Source of the DNA: Amblyomma americanum
Lineage: Eukaryota; Arthropoda; Arachnida; Ixodida; Ixodidae
Length of the DNA: 64,000 nt
Direction: 5' to 3'
Assembly (NCBI RefSeq): GCF_052857255.1
Contig: NW_027526484.1
Location: forward strand, 1,585,501-1,649,500
Both the position numbers and the translations under genes were made by a program. The notes beneath the pieces are model-generated. The model did not search any database. It was not told the DNA's origin and saw only the letters and a program-made list of their open reading frames with translations. Of the stretch, positions 30,554 to 41,342 are shown piece after piece. Position 1 is the first letter of the stretch, and each line of letters opens with the position of its first letter.

Positions 30554-31089
30554 TATGCCCACCCTTCGAAAAAGTTTTGTCGCAGAAAAAACTGCCATCG
30601 GTGCACACAACACGAATGTTTACGTGGGAAGCAGTTGATGCACGAACAGTAATGTTCACGTGATAAACTGTCAAGTTAGACGCCGCCGTAGTCACCGGAC
30701 TTTACACAGGACACATGGAGGCACATGGAAACGCGCACAGAGGGAACATGTCAAACCTTATACACAGAGGGTCAAACCTTATGCATGTGACAAAAGGGAA
30801 AATAAAAATAGTACAAAATATCAGACACAAACTTTACACATGTGTATACCATAAAGGTGAATATGTACACACTGAGCAACACATAACCGGAGAACGAAAG
30901 AAGAAAAACAACCCACAAACACTACCAGGCCACATTTGCACAGGTAACAATTGCAAACACCGGATAGTAATAGTATACATTGGGTATCACTCTCCGGCAA
31001 TTATAAACCACTCATGCAATCAGCGCCTATGTTTTCTGAGCCTGTCAGCCTCTTCGATTAAACAACGAAAGATGACGCTTGCACGGTCT

Positions 31090-31905
31090 CTTGGGACGCA
31101 CGCTCTTCGTACCGCTTAAGCATATTGATGTGAAAGAGCTTCTTAGTGTGGCCCAAGTTGATCCAATTATCCACGTCACTGCCAGAAACCACGAATGGAC
31201 CTCTTCACTGCATTACCAGTTTATTGTGGCTGCTCGGCAAAAGAATGAGGGCACAATCTCCAACCCTTAAATGCCGCTTCTTGCTGTTCCTATCTTAATA
31301 TCTTTTCTGAGAATGTTGGGCACTCAACAGATTTTGATGTGCTGCTCTCACAGTTTGCTCGAGACGTTTTCTTAGATCGAGAACGTTTCATAGGTTGCCT
31401 TCGTGTCTTCTCCCAGCTCTTCCTTTGTCCAGAGCTCTCTGAGAACTGCGAGCGGTCCTCGAACATGTCCTCCAAATATCAACTTAAGCGGAGAAAGCCC
31501 CAGACTCGCCTGTGGTACCTCGCTATATGCGAACATCAGCGGAGCAATATAACGATCCCATGTTTTGGGCTGCTCTAGACTTAGCTTCCGCAGCATCTGC
31601 TTGAGTGTGCCGTTAAATTTCTCCACCATCCCATTGCACATCGGATGGTAAGGTGTCGTGCTGAGATGTTTCACCGCCAAGAGATAATTGAGCTCTCTCA
31701 TCATTTCGGAAGTGAAATAGGAGCCCTAGTCACAAAGGATCTCTCTCGGAAAACCTATACGTTAGAACATCCTCACCAAACCTTCAGCCACGATTGCTAA
31801 AATCTATTTTTGGCAGAGCCACGGCCTCGGGATACCGCATGGCAAAATCGATGAGTGAGAATATATCTGTTCCATTTCACTGATGTGGGCGACAGTGGAC
31901 CAGCA
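31090..31905 (-). pseudogene. Gypsy B integrase, catalytic core and C-terminal part
   Basis: The minus-strand continuation after the TRIM insertion. It carries the first catalytic Asp region (LIDFAMRYPEA), a frame-damaged stretch, then CDQGSYFTSEMMREL with the second Asp, and PYHPMCNGMVEKFNGTLKQ with the Glu of the DDE triad. A 110-codon frame (31372-31704) is open. The C-terminal domain follows in another frame with a WRGPF-like motif and HINMLKRYEER near 31110. Integrase inserts element cDNA into chromosomes. Several stops and frameshifts show decay. Confidence 0.75.
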
Positions 31906-31909
31906 ATAT

Positions 31910-32664
31910 TGTTACGTGGCGACCCGCTGAAGAGTGAGGCGAGATGTATGATAGCAGTGAGATGGTGTTTAATGGCGGCTGCCCTAGCGCGAGTGCTCCG
32001 TCCCGCACCACTGCCAGCGTCATTGTCTTCGTGACACTACCCGAGGCTGCCGAGCGATCGTCCCGATCGTGAATCGAAGAAGATATCGACGAAGAGTTGC
32101 GCTCGATGGTGATAGGTTCACAGGACGCTACAATAGAAATGGCATGGTGGTGAAGTGCTGGCCGCCACGATGAAAGAGATTTGCGAATGAATCCTGGTCC
32201 ATGAAGCTTACGGGCCGCAGGTCGCCAGGAGCCGACGGCCGAAGCCCTAAGACGCACCGAAAGGCAGGGGCAGGGGGGCTGTGTGTTCATGTGTGGACAG
32301 CGTCTCGGGCCGGTCGGGTCATGGGGTCGGGTCGCAGCGGCGGCGTCATGTCGTCGTATCTTGTGATCAAGGCAGGGGACGGGGCTTGGGTGAGCGGCGA
32401 TGTCAGTTCGGGCTTGGCAGGCTGGAGCACGGCCGGCCGACGCGGATCAGGAATTCATGGCCGACGACCACGGTCGACACAGGACACTGAAGCTCCGAAA
32501 CCAGGATAGGGGATGATACCCCGCACCTCACACCAAATGTTACGTGGCGACCGGCCGAAGATTGAGGCGAGATGTATGATGGCAGTGAGATGATGTTTAA
32601 TGGCGGCTTCCCTAGCGCGAGCACTCCGTCCCGCGCCACTGCCAGCGTCATCGTCTTCGTGACA
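31910..32664 (-). mobile_element. TRIM-like miniature LTR element nested in gypsy B integrase
   Basis: Two 127-bp direct repeats (31910-32036 and 32538-32664) begin TGTTACGTGGCGACC and end CTTCGTGACA on the plus strand. They are flanked by a 4-bp ATAT duplication (31906-31909, 32665-32668). The interior of about 500 bp has no gag or pol homology, only a frame without recognised domains. The size, TG...CA ends, direct repeats and target duplication fit a terminal-repeat retrotransposon in miniature. The ATTAAA signal read on the minus strand suggests that orientation, but primer site and purine tract are not clear. Confidence 0.75.
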
Positions 32665-32668
32665 ATAT

Positions 32669-32990
32669 CGGCAGCGGCCCGATCAAATGGAGTGTCAATA
32701 AGAGGCATGAGTCCCAATAGAGCTTTCCCTACTTTGCCTTTCGGGCTCGTCCTTTGGCAGGAGTCGCACGAGCTGACATACCTCTTAATCTCCTCCTGCA
32801 CTCCCAGCCAGTAGAATTGTTCCAGAACTCGATCTGTAGTCTTCTTAATGCCCTGGTGCCCTGCCAACGGGCTATCGTGGGCAAGCCTCAACACTTGTGA
32901 TCGGCAAGACTTGGGAGAAGCACTACCTGTCGAACCTCTCTGCCAGAGGCGGTACAGCAAACCTTTTCAACAGCACATGAGTGCGAAGTG
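32669..32990 (-). pseudogene. Gypsy B integrase, zinc-binding N-terminal part
   Basis: The minus-strand frame starts LLYRLWQRG and carries the H-H-C-C zinc module: His in LAHDSPLAGH, then CDSCQRTSPKG. It leads to LMPLIDTPFDRAAADI, where the frame is cut by the TRIM insertion; the catalytic core resumes at 31905. There is no reverse transcriptase between this and the protease ending at 33059. Confidence 0.8.
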
Positions 32991-33058
32991 CCGTGCTTGC
33001 CATGGAACAAGTTCCCTACTTTCAACGAACACGCCTTCAATGACTCATCGTCTCTTTG

Positions 33059-33628
33059 CTATGCTTCTAACATTTCCTTGGTGAACCTCCTAGGACCAAC
33101 GCTTAAAGCAGTATTTTCTCTCCTTCGTCCAGAAACTTCCTTTCCAGCCAACACCACTTTTCGGCCCTCGCCCTCACCATTTTTACTGGCGTCCCCGTCA
33201 TTGACTATTTCAGGACATAATTTAGCAACACACCCCAATTTCTTCCAATTAATACCTGGATTTGGCGGCTCACGGGCCTGTGGTATATTTCCAATTATAA
33301 CATCGTATAATGGTGTCTCCATGCACTTTACCACGGCCGTGCCAGTGAAATAAGGGAAAGCGATATAGACTTCTGCCTCGGGAACTTCCAGACTACTGCC
33401 ATCAACAAGGAATACCGTAGATGTCGAGCCAGTGAGAGCTGAGTCAGAAACTAGGGCTCTCCGCACCACTACTGTATTGCTCCCCGTGTCCCGTAAAACA
33501 TGTACGGGTAGGCCTCGGAGCTCACCCTCTAGTACAGGCATGTGTTTGGCGTCTGCAGGCTTTTTCCGGACAAGTCCGACCACCACCTTATCCTCAGCTT
33601 GTTCAAGCCTATCTGCAGCTGTGGACAC
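33059..33628 (-). CDS. Gypsy B aspartic protease region
   Basis: A 189-codon minus-strand frame. The retropepsin catalytic motif DTGS lies at residues 47-50 in VHVLRDTGSNTVVV, and a downstream LYDVIIGNIP resembles the ILG-type loop that follows the core. Such proteases cleave Gag-Pol into its mature parts and work as dimers. The frame follows gag with a gap at about 33630-33737 and is not followed by reverse transcriptase, so it is an incomplete pol. Confidence 0.75.
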   Translation of the reverse strand: MSTAADRLEQAEDKVVVGLVRKKPADAKHMPVLEGELRGLPVHVLRDTGSNTVVVRRALVSDSALTGSTSTVFLVDGSSLEVPEAEVYIAFPYFTGTAVVKCMETPLYDVIIGNIPQAREPPNPGINWKKLGCVAKLCPEIVNDGDASKNGEGEGRKVVLAGKEVSGRRRENTALSVGPRRFTKEMLEA

Positions 33629-33736
33629 CGTTTCGGATGCAACACACTCTGACTGAACACAACAGGACGATTTCTTCTGGTTTTTATGCTTTTTTTGAGC
33701 AGGAATTACATCATGCCCTGTTTTTCGGCAATAAAC

Positions 33737-34270
33737 TCAATAAAGCTGCCTTGGCTTAGACAGACAGTCGGCAGCCTTGTGTCCCTGTCGGTTACAAATG
33801 AGGCACCTCCCTGACTGTCTCTTTGATGGAACATCCTTTTCCCTCGGGACGCCCACCTTGAACAATTCATTGAACGAAGACAAATTTCTTTGCCGCTCGC
33901 CCTCTGGAAAGTTGTCTGCTGCCTCAGCCATTTTGTCCAGTGTCTTGCACTCTCTTTCTCGAAAGAAAACTGACAGACGACTATGACAGTTCCTCATGAA
34001 CTGTTCGGCCACCATCAAGTCACGTAAATCATCGTACGTTATGGCCGTTCCCGACATCTCGACCCATCGATCGAAAAGACTGAGCAAACGTGCTGCGTAT
34101 TGCTTGCCTGTTTCTTTATCAAGTGGCTTACTTTCAAGAAACCTTTTGCGATAGCCTTCTGCTGTAAACTGAAAATGTTGTAGCAAGGCTAGTTTTGGCT
34201 TATCATAATTCATTGAATCTGCTGGGGACAGTCGACCGAGCACACGGAGAGCTTCCCCAGTCAAAGACAT
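33737..34270 (-). CDS. Gypsy B gag, C-terminal part with zinc knuckle
   Basis: A 177-codon minus-strand frame with a helical, SCAN/capsid-like part (KPLDKETGKQYAARLLSLFD around residues 48-67, HSRLSVFFRERECK) and a CCHC zinc knuckle near the end, CLICNRQGHKAADC at residues 156-169. Gag coats the element RNA, and the knuckle binds nucleic acid. The first gag part (34334-34684) is separated by an in-frame stop near 34334, so gag is broken. Confidence 0.8.
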   Translation of the reverse strand: MSLTGEALRVLGRLSPADSMNYDKPKLALLQHFQFTAEGYRKRFLESKPLDKETGKQYAARLLSLFDRWVEMSGTAITYDDLRDLMVAEQFMRNCHSRLSVFFRERECKTLDKMAEAADNFPEGERQRNLSSFNELFKVGVPREKDVPSKRQSGRCLICNRQGHKAADCLSKPRQLY

Positions 34271-34333
34271 ACTGAGTGCTGTAGCCCATTTTTCCTTGGG
34301 CCAGCTGTGCCCTTCTGCGATTCGCTCAAAACG

Positions 34334-34684
34334 TTAGAGGTATGCATCCAAATCATCCCTGCGATCGTCGAAAGGCGGGATCAATGTGTGTGGACTAACC
34401 GCTGCTGAGGGCCCCTGTGCGGATTCTTGATTACCCCCTCCTGCTTCTGTGAGCCTTAATTGGAGCTGCAATCTACGCTCTTCAGCTTCTGCTAGCAACT
34501 CTGCATGCTCACGTTCGGCTTGTGCTTTGCGCTCCTCAGCCTCTGCTTGCACCTTGGCATGCTCGCCTTCGGCTGCTCGTGTAGCGTGTTCCTTTTCCTG
34601 CTCAGCGGCAACCCACGAGCACAGCTCGGCGTCTTTCAACCCCAACTCTTTGCCTAATTCAATTAATTCCTTTAGCGTGCTCAT
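34334..34684 (-). pseudogene. Gypsy B gag, N-terminal coiled-coil part
   Basis: Begins with ATG at 34684 and reads MSTLKELIELGKELGLKDAE, a Glu/Ala-rich coiled coil with repeated AEAEERKAQAEREHAELLAE heptads, and PPFDDRRDDLDAYL. A stop follows, but the sequence continues directly into the second gag frame at 34270 (WPKEKWATAL-type). This gag type, with a charged coiled coil before a SCAN-like domain, is seen in several arthropod gypsy families. Confidence 0.7.
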
Positions 34685-34730
34685 CGTTTCCTTATTAAAA
34701 AAAATTCATCAATATAAGTTAAACGGCTTC

Positions 34731-34748
34731 GTCCTGTCGCAGACGCCA
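34731..34748 (-). other. Primer-binding site of gypsy B
   Basis: TGGCGTCTGCGACAGGAC on the minus strand, two bases after the LTR end; it begins with the usual TGG complementary to a tRNA CCA end. Confidence 0.65.
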
Positions 34749-34750
34749 AT

Positions 34751-35578
34751 TGTCGAGAATTGGTAGCGCGTCCCCGACTTTCCGAAGGGGAGCTCTATCA
34801 CATGCAAGTTCGAACAAGAGAACAAAGAGATCAAACAAAACAAAAACGAAGCCGAAGGAAAAGAGCCAATAAGAAACGGAAACGAAAACAAGAAAACGAA
34901 CACTCAACATGCGTACAACACTACAGAATAAAAGGAAAGAGTTCATCAGGTACTGAGCGTCCCAGGTGAAGCGGGGATGCCTTGCCGACAGGGCGAACAC
35001 TGGTCGATGTAGTGCGACGCGTCACTGGCGATGCCTCAAAGGAAGCGGCAGAAGGGAGCCAAGGGGTAGTAGGAGCGGAGAGGAACACAGGGAGATGCCG
35101 CTGGTCTCCCGTCAACAGCCCAAAAAGCTTGGCAGCCGCAGGAAAAACGTAGCCAGGTCCTATCGACAGTGTCACGAAATGCCAGAGGCTTAAAGCAGGC
35201 TATCCAAGTGTGCCTTTCGGCAACACAGACCCTCAGTCCATCGGCTGCCACCTCCGCACTTGCAAAGAACACAGGAGGCTTGTGTCGCTGATCCAAGGGA
35301 GGTCACCGGCAGCACGGACCCAACGTCTGACAGCCGCCACTTCCACACTTGAATGACCCGATCTCCACTGCGCTGCCTTCCTTTACAGTAAACCTCAGTT
35401 CTCTGACACGTCAGCTCTCCACTCCTCATGCTCGCCACGCTCTTTGTCGCCTCGCGCACACCCTTCGCACACGCACACGCGCAACGCTGGGCTGGCACGC
35501 GCAACGCTCCGCTGTCCGACGCACTACTGTCAACACACCGGATTTGAAAATCCACGATGATTTGGTGTGCACCTCACA
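34751..35578 (-). repeat. 5' LTR of gypsy B
   Basis: 828 bp with ends TGTGAGGTGCACACC...CTACCAATTCTCGACA on the minus strand, matching 29721-30553. TG...CA termini and an adjacent ATGGC duplication define its limits. Confidence 0.85.
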
Positions 35579-35583
35579 ATGGC
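35579..35583 (+). other. Right target-site duplication ATGGC of gypsy B
   Basis: Identical to 29716-29720. Confidence 0.75.
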
Positions 35584-36484
35584 ACAGTCAGGGACATGAT
35601 GAAGGTATTGACCACTGAGAACCTTCCTCAAGCCGTGCCCAATCACATGAATATATTACGGACGGCATGAAAGGCTTGTGGCTGGAAATAAGGCTTGAGC
35701 CTCATTGGCAGCCCTGCTGTGGTACTGTACAAGAGTGTTTCAAAATTTTAGGAGCAGTTACATTGCTAAAACACTGGTAGACATCGAGGCACGAACACGC
35801 CTGCTGCCTTCCAATGCTCATGCTGCATGCATTTCCAAAGTATCGAAAACAGCTAACGTTGTCCGGCATACGGCGGTCCCCTTTATTTCACAAAGCGTTC
35901 TGGTGAGTTTCTTGCCTGGATGGGTCAAAATGAATATAAAACCCACATCACCTATTGCATTTTCAGCCAAAAAAGACAGTTTTTGCAAAGGCTCTGCTAG
36001 CAGAGCAGACATCTGAAACAAAAGGCGGTCTCTGCTTGCGTGTGTCCGTACGCAGTGCTGGAAATTCTTGCGATCAGCATTTGCATCGCTAATTGTACAT
36101 GCTTGGAATGCATGTCCCCTCCCTGCGCTTTGTATGGGAAGCAGTTAGCTTCCGAAATGCCCCCGAACTGCTGGCCCTAGCAGCCCCTCTTTAGACCGAG
36201 TGGTACGTTTTTATGTTATTTTCAGCACTTGATAATGGTGGCCTTTTCTGTTCTCAAATTTTGGTTTGAAAAATGATTATTTTTGCGAAATATTTCTAAT
36301 GTATTTGCCAAAAGTAACCGGGCAACGACGGTTTGTTTCTTAGCTGCATAGTGAAGCACTCATGGCAGCCCTCAAGCTCTGAATGTGTGTAATGTAAAAT
36401 GAATGCTTGTACTCACTTTGTGACACTTTTTAGTTTTTAAGGCTGCTGTAAAGGCTCCCTTATACAGTTTAGAAGCAAAAACCT
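35584..36484. other. Intron DNA, nothing recognised
   Basis: A plus-strand frame at 35705-36016 has no recognisable domain. No clear repeat. Confidence 0.3.
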
Positions 36485-36519
36485 GTTACAATTGTTTTCA
36501 TTTACGAAGACTCCATAAA

Positions 36520-37140
36520 GTATGTCACAATTTCCATGCACGTGGGATTATTGAAGTACACACGTCTTCCTTTCGGTGTGTCATCGGCACCAGCGTTGTT
36601 CCAAAGGGAGATGGAGAACCTTTTCCGGGGGCTGCCACATGTTGTAGTATATTTCGATGACATCCATTTCACTGGCTCGAATGATGTAGAGCACCTTCGC
36701 AACCTCAGGGATGTCCTTTCTCAACTCCGTGGTGTTGGCCTTAAGTTGAAGCTCGACAAGTGCCATTTTTTCGTCGAACAAGTTGAATACCTTGGGCACA
36801 TCATAAGCAAACAAGGGCTGTCTCCAAGTTTGAGCAAAAGTATCTGCCATCCTTCTTGCACCTGCACCCTGTGACGTCAAGGAACTCCAAAGTTTTTTAG
36901 GACTTGTGAACTTCTACAGTCGTTTTCTACCAAACCTTTCCGGACGCCTCCATCCTCTGCATTTGCTTTTCATGAACGAGAAGAAATGGGTGTGGGAAAA
37001 GGAGCAAGAAAACACATTCAGTGGAGTGAAGCAGTTAAAAGCATCAGCTCCAGTCCTAGTGCATTTTGACCCAAAAAAACCATTGTGTCTCAGTTCTGAT
37101 GCCTCTACGTATGGGAATGGCGCAGTTTTGGCACACCGAG
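36520..37140 (+). pseudogene. Gypsy C reverse transcriptase and RNase H start
   Basis: Reads RLPFGVSSAPALFQREMENL (RT palm), the catalytic VVYFDDIHFT where YxDD has become FDD preceded by Tyr-Phe, LKLDKCHFFVEQVEYLGHII, then after a frameshift near 36875 NFYSRFLPNL and VLVHFDPKKPLCLSSDASTY, the RNase H entry. The two frames (36536-36874, 36906-37340) need a shift to join, so it is inactive. Confidence 0.75.
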
Positions 37141-37189
37141 AATCTGATGGTCGAGAACTGCTCATTGCTTTTGCTTCCAGATGTTTGTC

Positions 37190-38194
37190 TCGTGAAGAGC
37201 TGTGCAGCCTGCCAATCTTACCTGCGTACACCGCAACGCATTCAGCATACACCATGGCCATTTCCTCAGAGGACCTGGTCAAGGCTTCACATAGACTTTG
37301 GGGGCCCATTCATTGGTCATACTTTCCTGGTCATTGTTGACGCCTACTCAGAATGGGTTGAAGTTTTCCCAGTGAGTTCAATGTCAGCGGATGTTGTTAT
37401 CAATTCATTCTGAACAGCATTTGCACAGCATGGACTGCCGGACCTCATCGTGTCCGATAATGGACCTGCCTTTGCAAGTGAGCAATATTTGGAATTCTTG
37501 ACACGTAATAGAATACGTCTTGCATGCTTGTACCTCCCTACCATTCAGCTTCGAATGGCATGGCAGAGCATGTCGTACAGACTGTCAAGAACAAGATCAA
37601 GAAGAGTGGATCATTTCAAACCCATATTTCACGGTTCTTATTACAGAACCATACCACATGAAATCACAGGCAGTGCACCGTGTTAAATGCTCATGGGAAG
37701 GATGTTCAAGACACCTTTAGATGTTCTTCGCCCAAGTCTGCATAATTGAGTGCTGCTGAGACAGCTTAGACAGAAGCTGCAGGCCGATAAAGGATGCCAT
37801 TCTTCTCCATTGCCAAATGTGGGTGACCACGTATTCACATAGAATTTTCAGCAGGGGCCACCGTGGATAGCTGCACGTGGTACAAGCACCACAGGCCAGT
37901 CAGCAGCTGCAGCCTCTCTCAGTGACGGTACTGTCTAACACAAGCTCGGTGACCACCTTCACCCTCAATCCCAAGAAGCCTCCCAGCCAACCGCTGGGCT
38001 CCTGTGACACAAGACGCTTTGCAGGCATCCAGAAACTGTGTGTGACACCAACCTTGCTTGAGCCAGCCTTGAGTGACACTAATGGCACAGAAGAGACGGC
38101 TATATACTTTCCTAAATCAGTGTGCAGCACGCGCATGCCCCGGTTGCGAAGAAGCTCTAGGAGCCGCAAGCTAGTGCAGCGCTACTCACCATAA
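37190..38194 (+). pseudogene. Gypsy C integrase and C-terminal tail
   Basis: CAACQSYLRTPQ is the end of the zinc module. HIDFGGPFIGHTFLVIVDAY holds the first catalytic Asp, DLIVSDNGPAFASEQY the second, and a shifted NGMAEHVVQTVKNKIKKSG the Glu. A stop (TGA at about 37411) and frameshifts break the frame. The tail ends RRSSRSRKLVQRYSP at 38194, a motif common at the very end of gypsy pol proteins, 33 bases before the LTR. Confidence 0.75.
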
Positions 38195-38226
38195 TGCTCT
38201 CCTTGAACAATCTAATGGGGGAGGAC

Positions 38227-38448
38227 TGTTACAATGTTGTTCTCATTTCTAGTTTCGTTTTCATTCAGTCGTTCACGTGGCGCCACCAAGAGGCAGCGCC
38301 ACGATCATGTGAGAATAAAAAGGGCACGGCACGGGCAGTGCATGTGTGTGGTTTGCACAGTGGAACACAGTGTGTATTCAGAGTGTAGCCATTGATGGCG
38401 ACCGCCGAGCTTGTACGCCTCTCGGCAAGGGCCATCATGCTCGTAACA
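38227..38448 (+). repeat. 3' LTR of gypsy C
   Basis: 222 bp with perfect TGTTAC...GTAACA ends, preceded by the purine tract ATGGGGGAGGAC (38215-38226). It has an AATAAA signal at 38314-38319 and a GT-rich stretch after it. Confidence 0.8.
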
Positions 38449-38997
38449 AAGCCTGTTGCTCAGTTACTTTTTGGAAACGGGGTATTGACTTCTATTACGG
38501 ATGTCAACTCTCATTTTCACTGCTCTCTGTTGGCGTACTACTAGAAAAACGCCTTTTTACGGAGTGAAAATTTTTATTGTAGTTGGCCTTTAAGTGTCAC
38601 CCAAATCTTTTTGGCTCATCCTCTTTAATTCAGAATTATCAACAGCTGACAATATTTTTGTTTCTGCAGAATCCAGTGGCATATGGTTATATAACAGTTT
38701 CTGTATGGGCGTGGGTTGGCATGCTGTGGCTGGGTTACTCTTGCTTTGCCCACTCGCTTCTCTGGTTGGTGGACAGCGCCTGTAGTCGTGGCCACACATC
38801 ATATCTATGAAATGGAACGTGGCATGTCTGTTGTGGCACTGAGCCCAGCTATGACCACAGCAAAGCAAGCATTAAAAGCAGCCCAACACCGCATTGAAGC
38901 TTTGTGCTAAAGTTTGCGTTGAAAGTGCCTCAAACTTCATAGCGAGGTTAGCTGTGGGCTACATACATGAAGCTTCCTCAAAACCTGGGCCCGTTTG
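38449..38997. other. Intron DNA, nothing recognised
   Basis: Short frames only; no repeat identified. Confidence 0.3.
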
Positions 38998-39212
38998 TGC
39001 TCGGTTGCTGACCCAAAAGACGTGGGTTCAATCCCGGCCACGGCTGTTGCATTTCTATGGAGGAGAGGTTTTAGAGACCCGTGTACTGTGCAATGTTAAT
39101 GCACATTACAGAACCTCAAGTGATCGAAGTTTCTGGAGCTCTTCACTACGGTGTCCCCCCTCATAGCATGAGTCGCCTTGGGATGTTAAACCCCAATAAA
39201 CCAATCCTAAAC
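38998..39212 (+). repeat. tRNA-derived SINE (Ruka type), 5'-truncated
   Basis: Starts at GCTCGGTTGCTGACCCAAAA, has the B box GGTTCAATCCCGGCC and ends GGATGTTAAACCCCAATAAA. The A box is lost. Confidence 0.8.
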
Positions 39213-40101
39213 CATCTTCCGTTCAGTTCTTCTGTATAAAGATAGGTTGAGGTTATCTGTGCAGCTTCTTTTTACTTTCGAGCAATTAAGGCACCAATGG
39301 TAACCGTGCCAATGGCTTGGAGCAGGTGGCCAAGATTTCCTCAGCCAATTTTCACAAATTTACAAAGCACATGCCATATGACATATACCACATCAGCTCT
39401 CTCCTATCTAGAAGCACCTGAAAGCCAAAGATTGTATTGGCTAATAACATTGGCAGTGAAAGCTATGCAATGCACAGGTTCATGTGCAGTGGGCAGACTT
39501 AAAGCAGCACTGGCATTTGTGGCTGTTGCTTTGATTTTGTCAAAATCTGCTGTTGACCTCTGCATCGCTGCAGAGGAGGATGATACCACATTTCGGCACT
39601 AATTTTCACATGCCATAATGAAACATAACAGCAGTGGTGGTTTTTCTTTTCTGAAAGACATTAGAACCAACTGCGCTTAACAGTCAGTGCGTAATGTGTA
39701 AAAATGTATCGGAAAGTTTTTGGTGGAAATTAATGTGCCTTTGATTTGCAAAGTGCCACCCTGATCAACGCGAAGAACGCATACAGAGACAACTTGCGCT
39801 GTGCTCGAGAGAAAAGCTCCAAGAGGAAATTTTTTTTTCTTGCTACAAGCAGAATGAGACAAATATATGTGTGTGAGCTGGGAATGGATATGTCCCTCTT
39901 TAAAAGGAATTTACACTGTTTTGAAGATGCATGAAATAACACAAGCACACAGTGGCCATGTAAGTAAATATTCCCAAACTTGCATTGAAGGACGTTCTTT
40001 ATTTCTTTTTTTTATTTATCTTTCAAACTGAATACAAAAAGCAATCACAAAAATTTGTTGAGCTAATAGCCGAAGCTAGTAGAGGCCGTTTACACTGTTA
40101 T
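39213..40101. other. Intron DNA, nothing recognised
   Basis: AT-rich with short frames. Confidence 0.3.
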
Positions 40102-40480
40102 TTAAGCAACAGGATGCACGCAAAGAAGAGAGAGTTCCGAGCCATTTTAATTTCTAGTGGCACGGTATTCCATACTTTAGCCCCATTATACTCGATTAGG
40201 TGCTGTCAGTGGGTGTTTCAGGTTATAGGGTAGTTAAAATTTATATTGCTTGCATGCCTGGTATTCCTGTTAGGCAGCACAGAAATGTTTGAAGGAAGGC
40301 AATTGTTTCGTATAATAATATTTACAACCATCGCGGTTTTCATTTCATACAGCAAAGGAAACTGCAAAATCTGCAACCTATTGAACTAGGAAGTACTGGA
40401 CTGATACCTGTTGGAGTATGTTATTATACACAGTGCTCTTTTCTGCAAAGAGAAAATTTGATCAATATAGGACCTGTATC
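40102..40480 (-). pseudogene. CR1-like LINE reverse transcriptase, C-terminal fragment
   Basis: On the minus strand the frame reads YIDQIFSLQKRALCIITYSN, one stop, LQILQFPLLYEMK, LPNRNTRHASNINF, GAKVWNTVPLEIK and a stop at 40102. This LQKRA...LY...GAKxWN.PLEIK pattern is the end of many non-LTR retrotransposon RT proteins. Only one internal stop is visible, so decay is modest. The 5' part and the tail are missing. Confidence 0.65.
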
Positions 40481-41307
40481 TGGTAGTCCTCGATTCGCAG
40501 CAGTATATGTTAAATGGCAAGTTAGAGAAATTGTTTACTTAGAGAAAATTATATAATTTTTAGCACAGTTATGTCCAGAAACCCCCATGTGTTAAGTAGA
40601 ATGTAACAAGCTGAAGCAAGCTTACAGCACAAAGTATCAGTGTGTTTCCACACAGCATGTCTAAAGAAATGCTGTGGGGAAATCCTTTTTACTGTGCATA
40701 ATTAAGATTTTTTTTTTTGCGCAGGTGCTGTTTGCTCTTTTGAACATTTTTTTTTCACCCAGTCTAGTTCAGTGCTGTGAAGTGTCACTGTGTGGCACTT
40801 AGGCGTTGTCATGTTTGTTTTTTGTTGTGTATAAGATGCTGTATGTAAAGTTCATATTTTTTTTGTCCAACTTATGCCGTTTGCAGCTTGTGCTACTGGA
40901 AGTAAAGTGTCCTAGAAACTTCTTATGTTATTTCTTTGTGTTTTGCATATAGTATATGGAAACCATTTCATAGGCACATTTTTGTTTTGCATATACTCTG
41001 TGAAAAATTATACTCCATGTCGTTTTTTGTTTGTGTATCGCTATGTGAAAACTATGCAACTGTAGTAGGTGTAGACATTCTTTCCTGTATTTCCTGGTGG
41101 CAGAAAGAATAGGGCAATTCTGCGGCACCCTTCTTTTGATATCCTTAAGTGTGCAAACATTGATTTACTGCCCTAACGAGCAAGTAAAATAAAATGATCA
41201 GTACAGTGGGAGATTCAGTGGTTGCTGCGGCAAAATGGCTGTCATTACTGTAACACCGTGAAGGAAGCGTGTTCTGTTTGTTTGCCAATCCTCTCTTCAT
41301 TGTGCAG
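40481..41307. other. Intron DNA, nothing recognised
   Basis: AT-rich, with repeated TTTTGCATATA words at about 40940-41000. It ends in the acceptor TCTTCATTGTGCAG. Confidence 0.35.
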
Positions 41308-41342
41308 GTCTTACGAGGAGGAGCAGCAGCTGCCCGACGATG
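41308..41342 (+). CDS. Coiled-coil gene, exon 7 (35 nt)
   Basis: Acceptor CATTGTGCAG and donor GATG|GTGGGTGG. Phase 2 in, 1 out. Completes an Arg codon and reads SYEEEQQLPDD. It is very short, but both phases fit its neighbours. Confidence 0.7.

Larger units (their letters stand above)
29721..35578 (-). mobile_element. Gypsy B: Ty3/gypsy element with two LTRs, lacking reverse transcriptase
   Basis: Read on the minus strand: 5' LTR 34751-35578, primer-binding site 34731-34748, gag, protease, integrase and 3' LTR 29721-30553. The 5-bp duplication ATGGC flanks the whole. The RT and RNase H domains are missing between protease and integrase, where the sequence passes directly from one to the other. 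A 755-bp TRIM-like element interrupts the integrase. Both the element and its insert are flanked by intact duplications, so the order of events is clear. Frameshifts and the internal deletion make it non-autonomous. Confidence 0.85.
36485..38448 (+). mobile_element. Gypsy C: 5'-deleted Ty3/gypsy element with 3' LTR
   Basis: Plus-strand order: reverse transcriptase palm, partial RNase H, integrase, purine tract and LTR (38227-38448). Just before the RT, TGTTACAATTGTTTTCATTT at about 36486 resembles the first 25 bases of the LTR, as if a deletion joined the 5' LTR start to the RT. RNase H jumps to integrase near 37190, another internal deletion. No target duplication could be defined. Confidence 0.75.
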
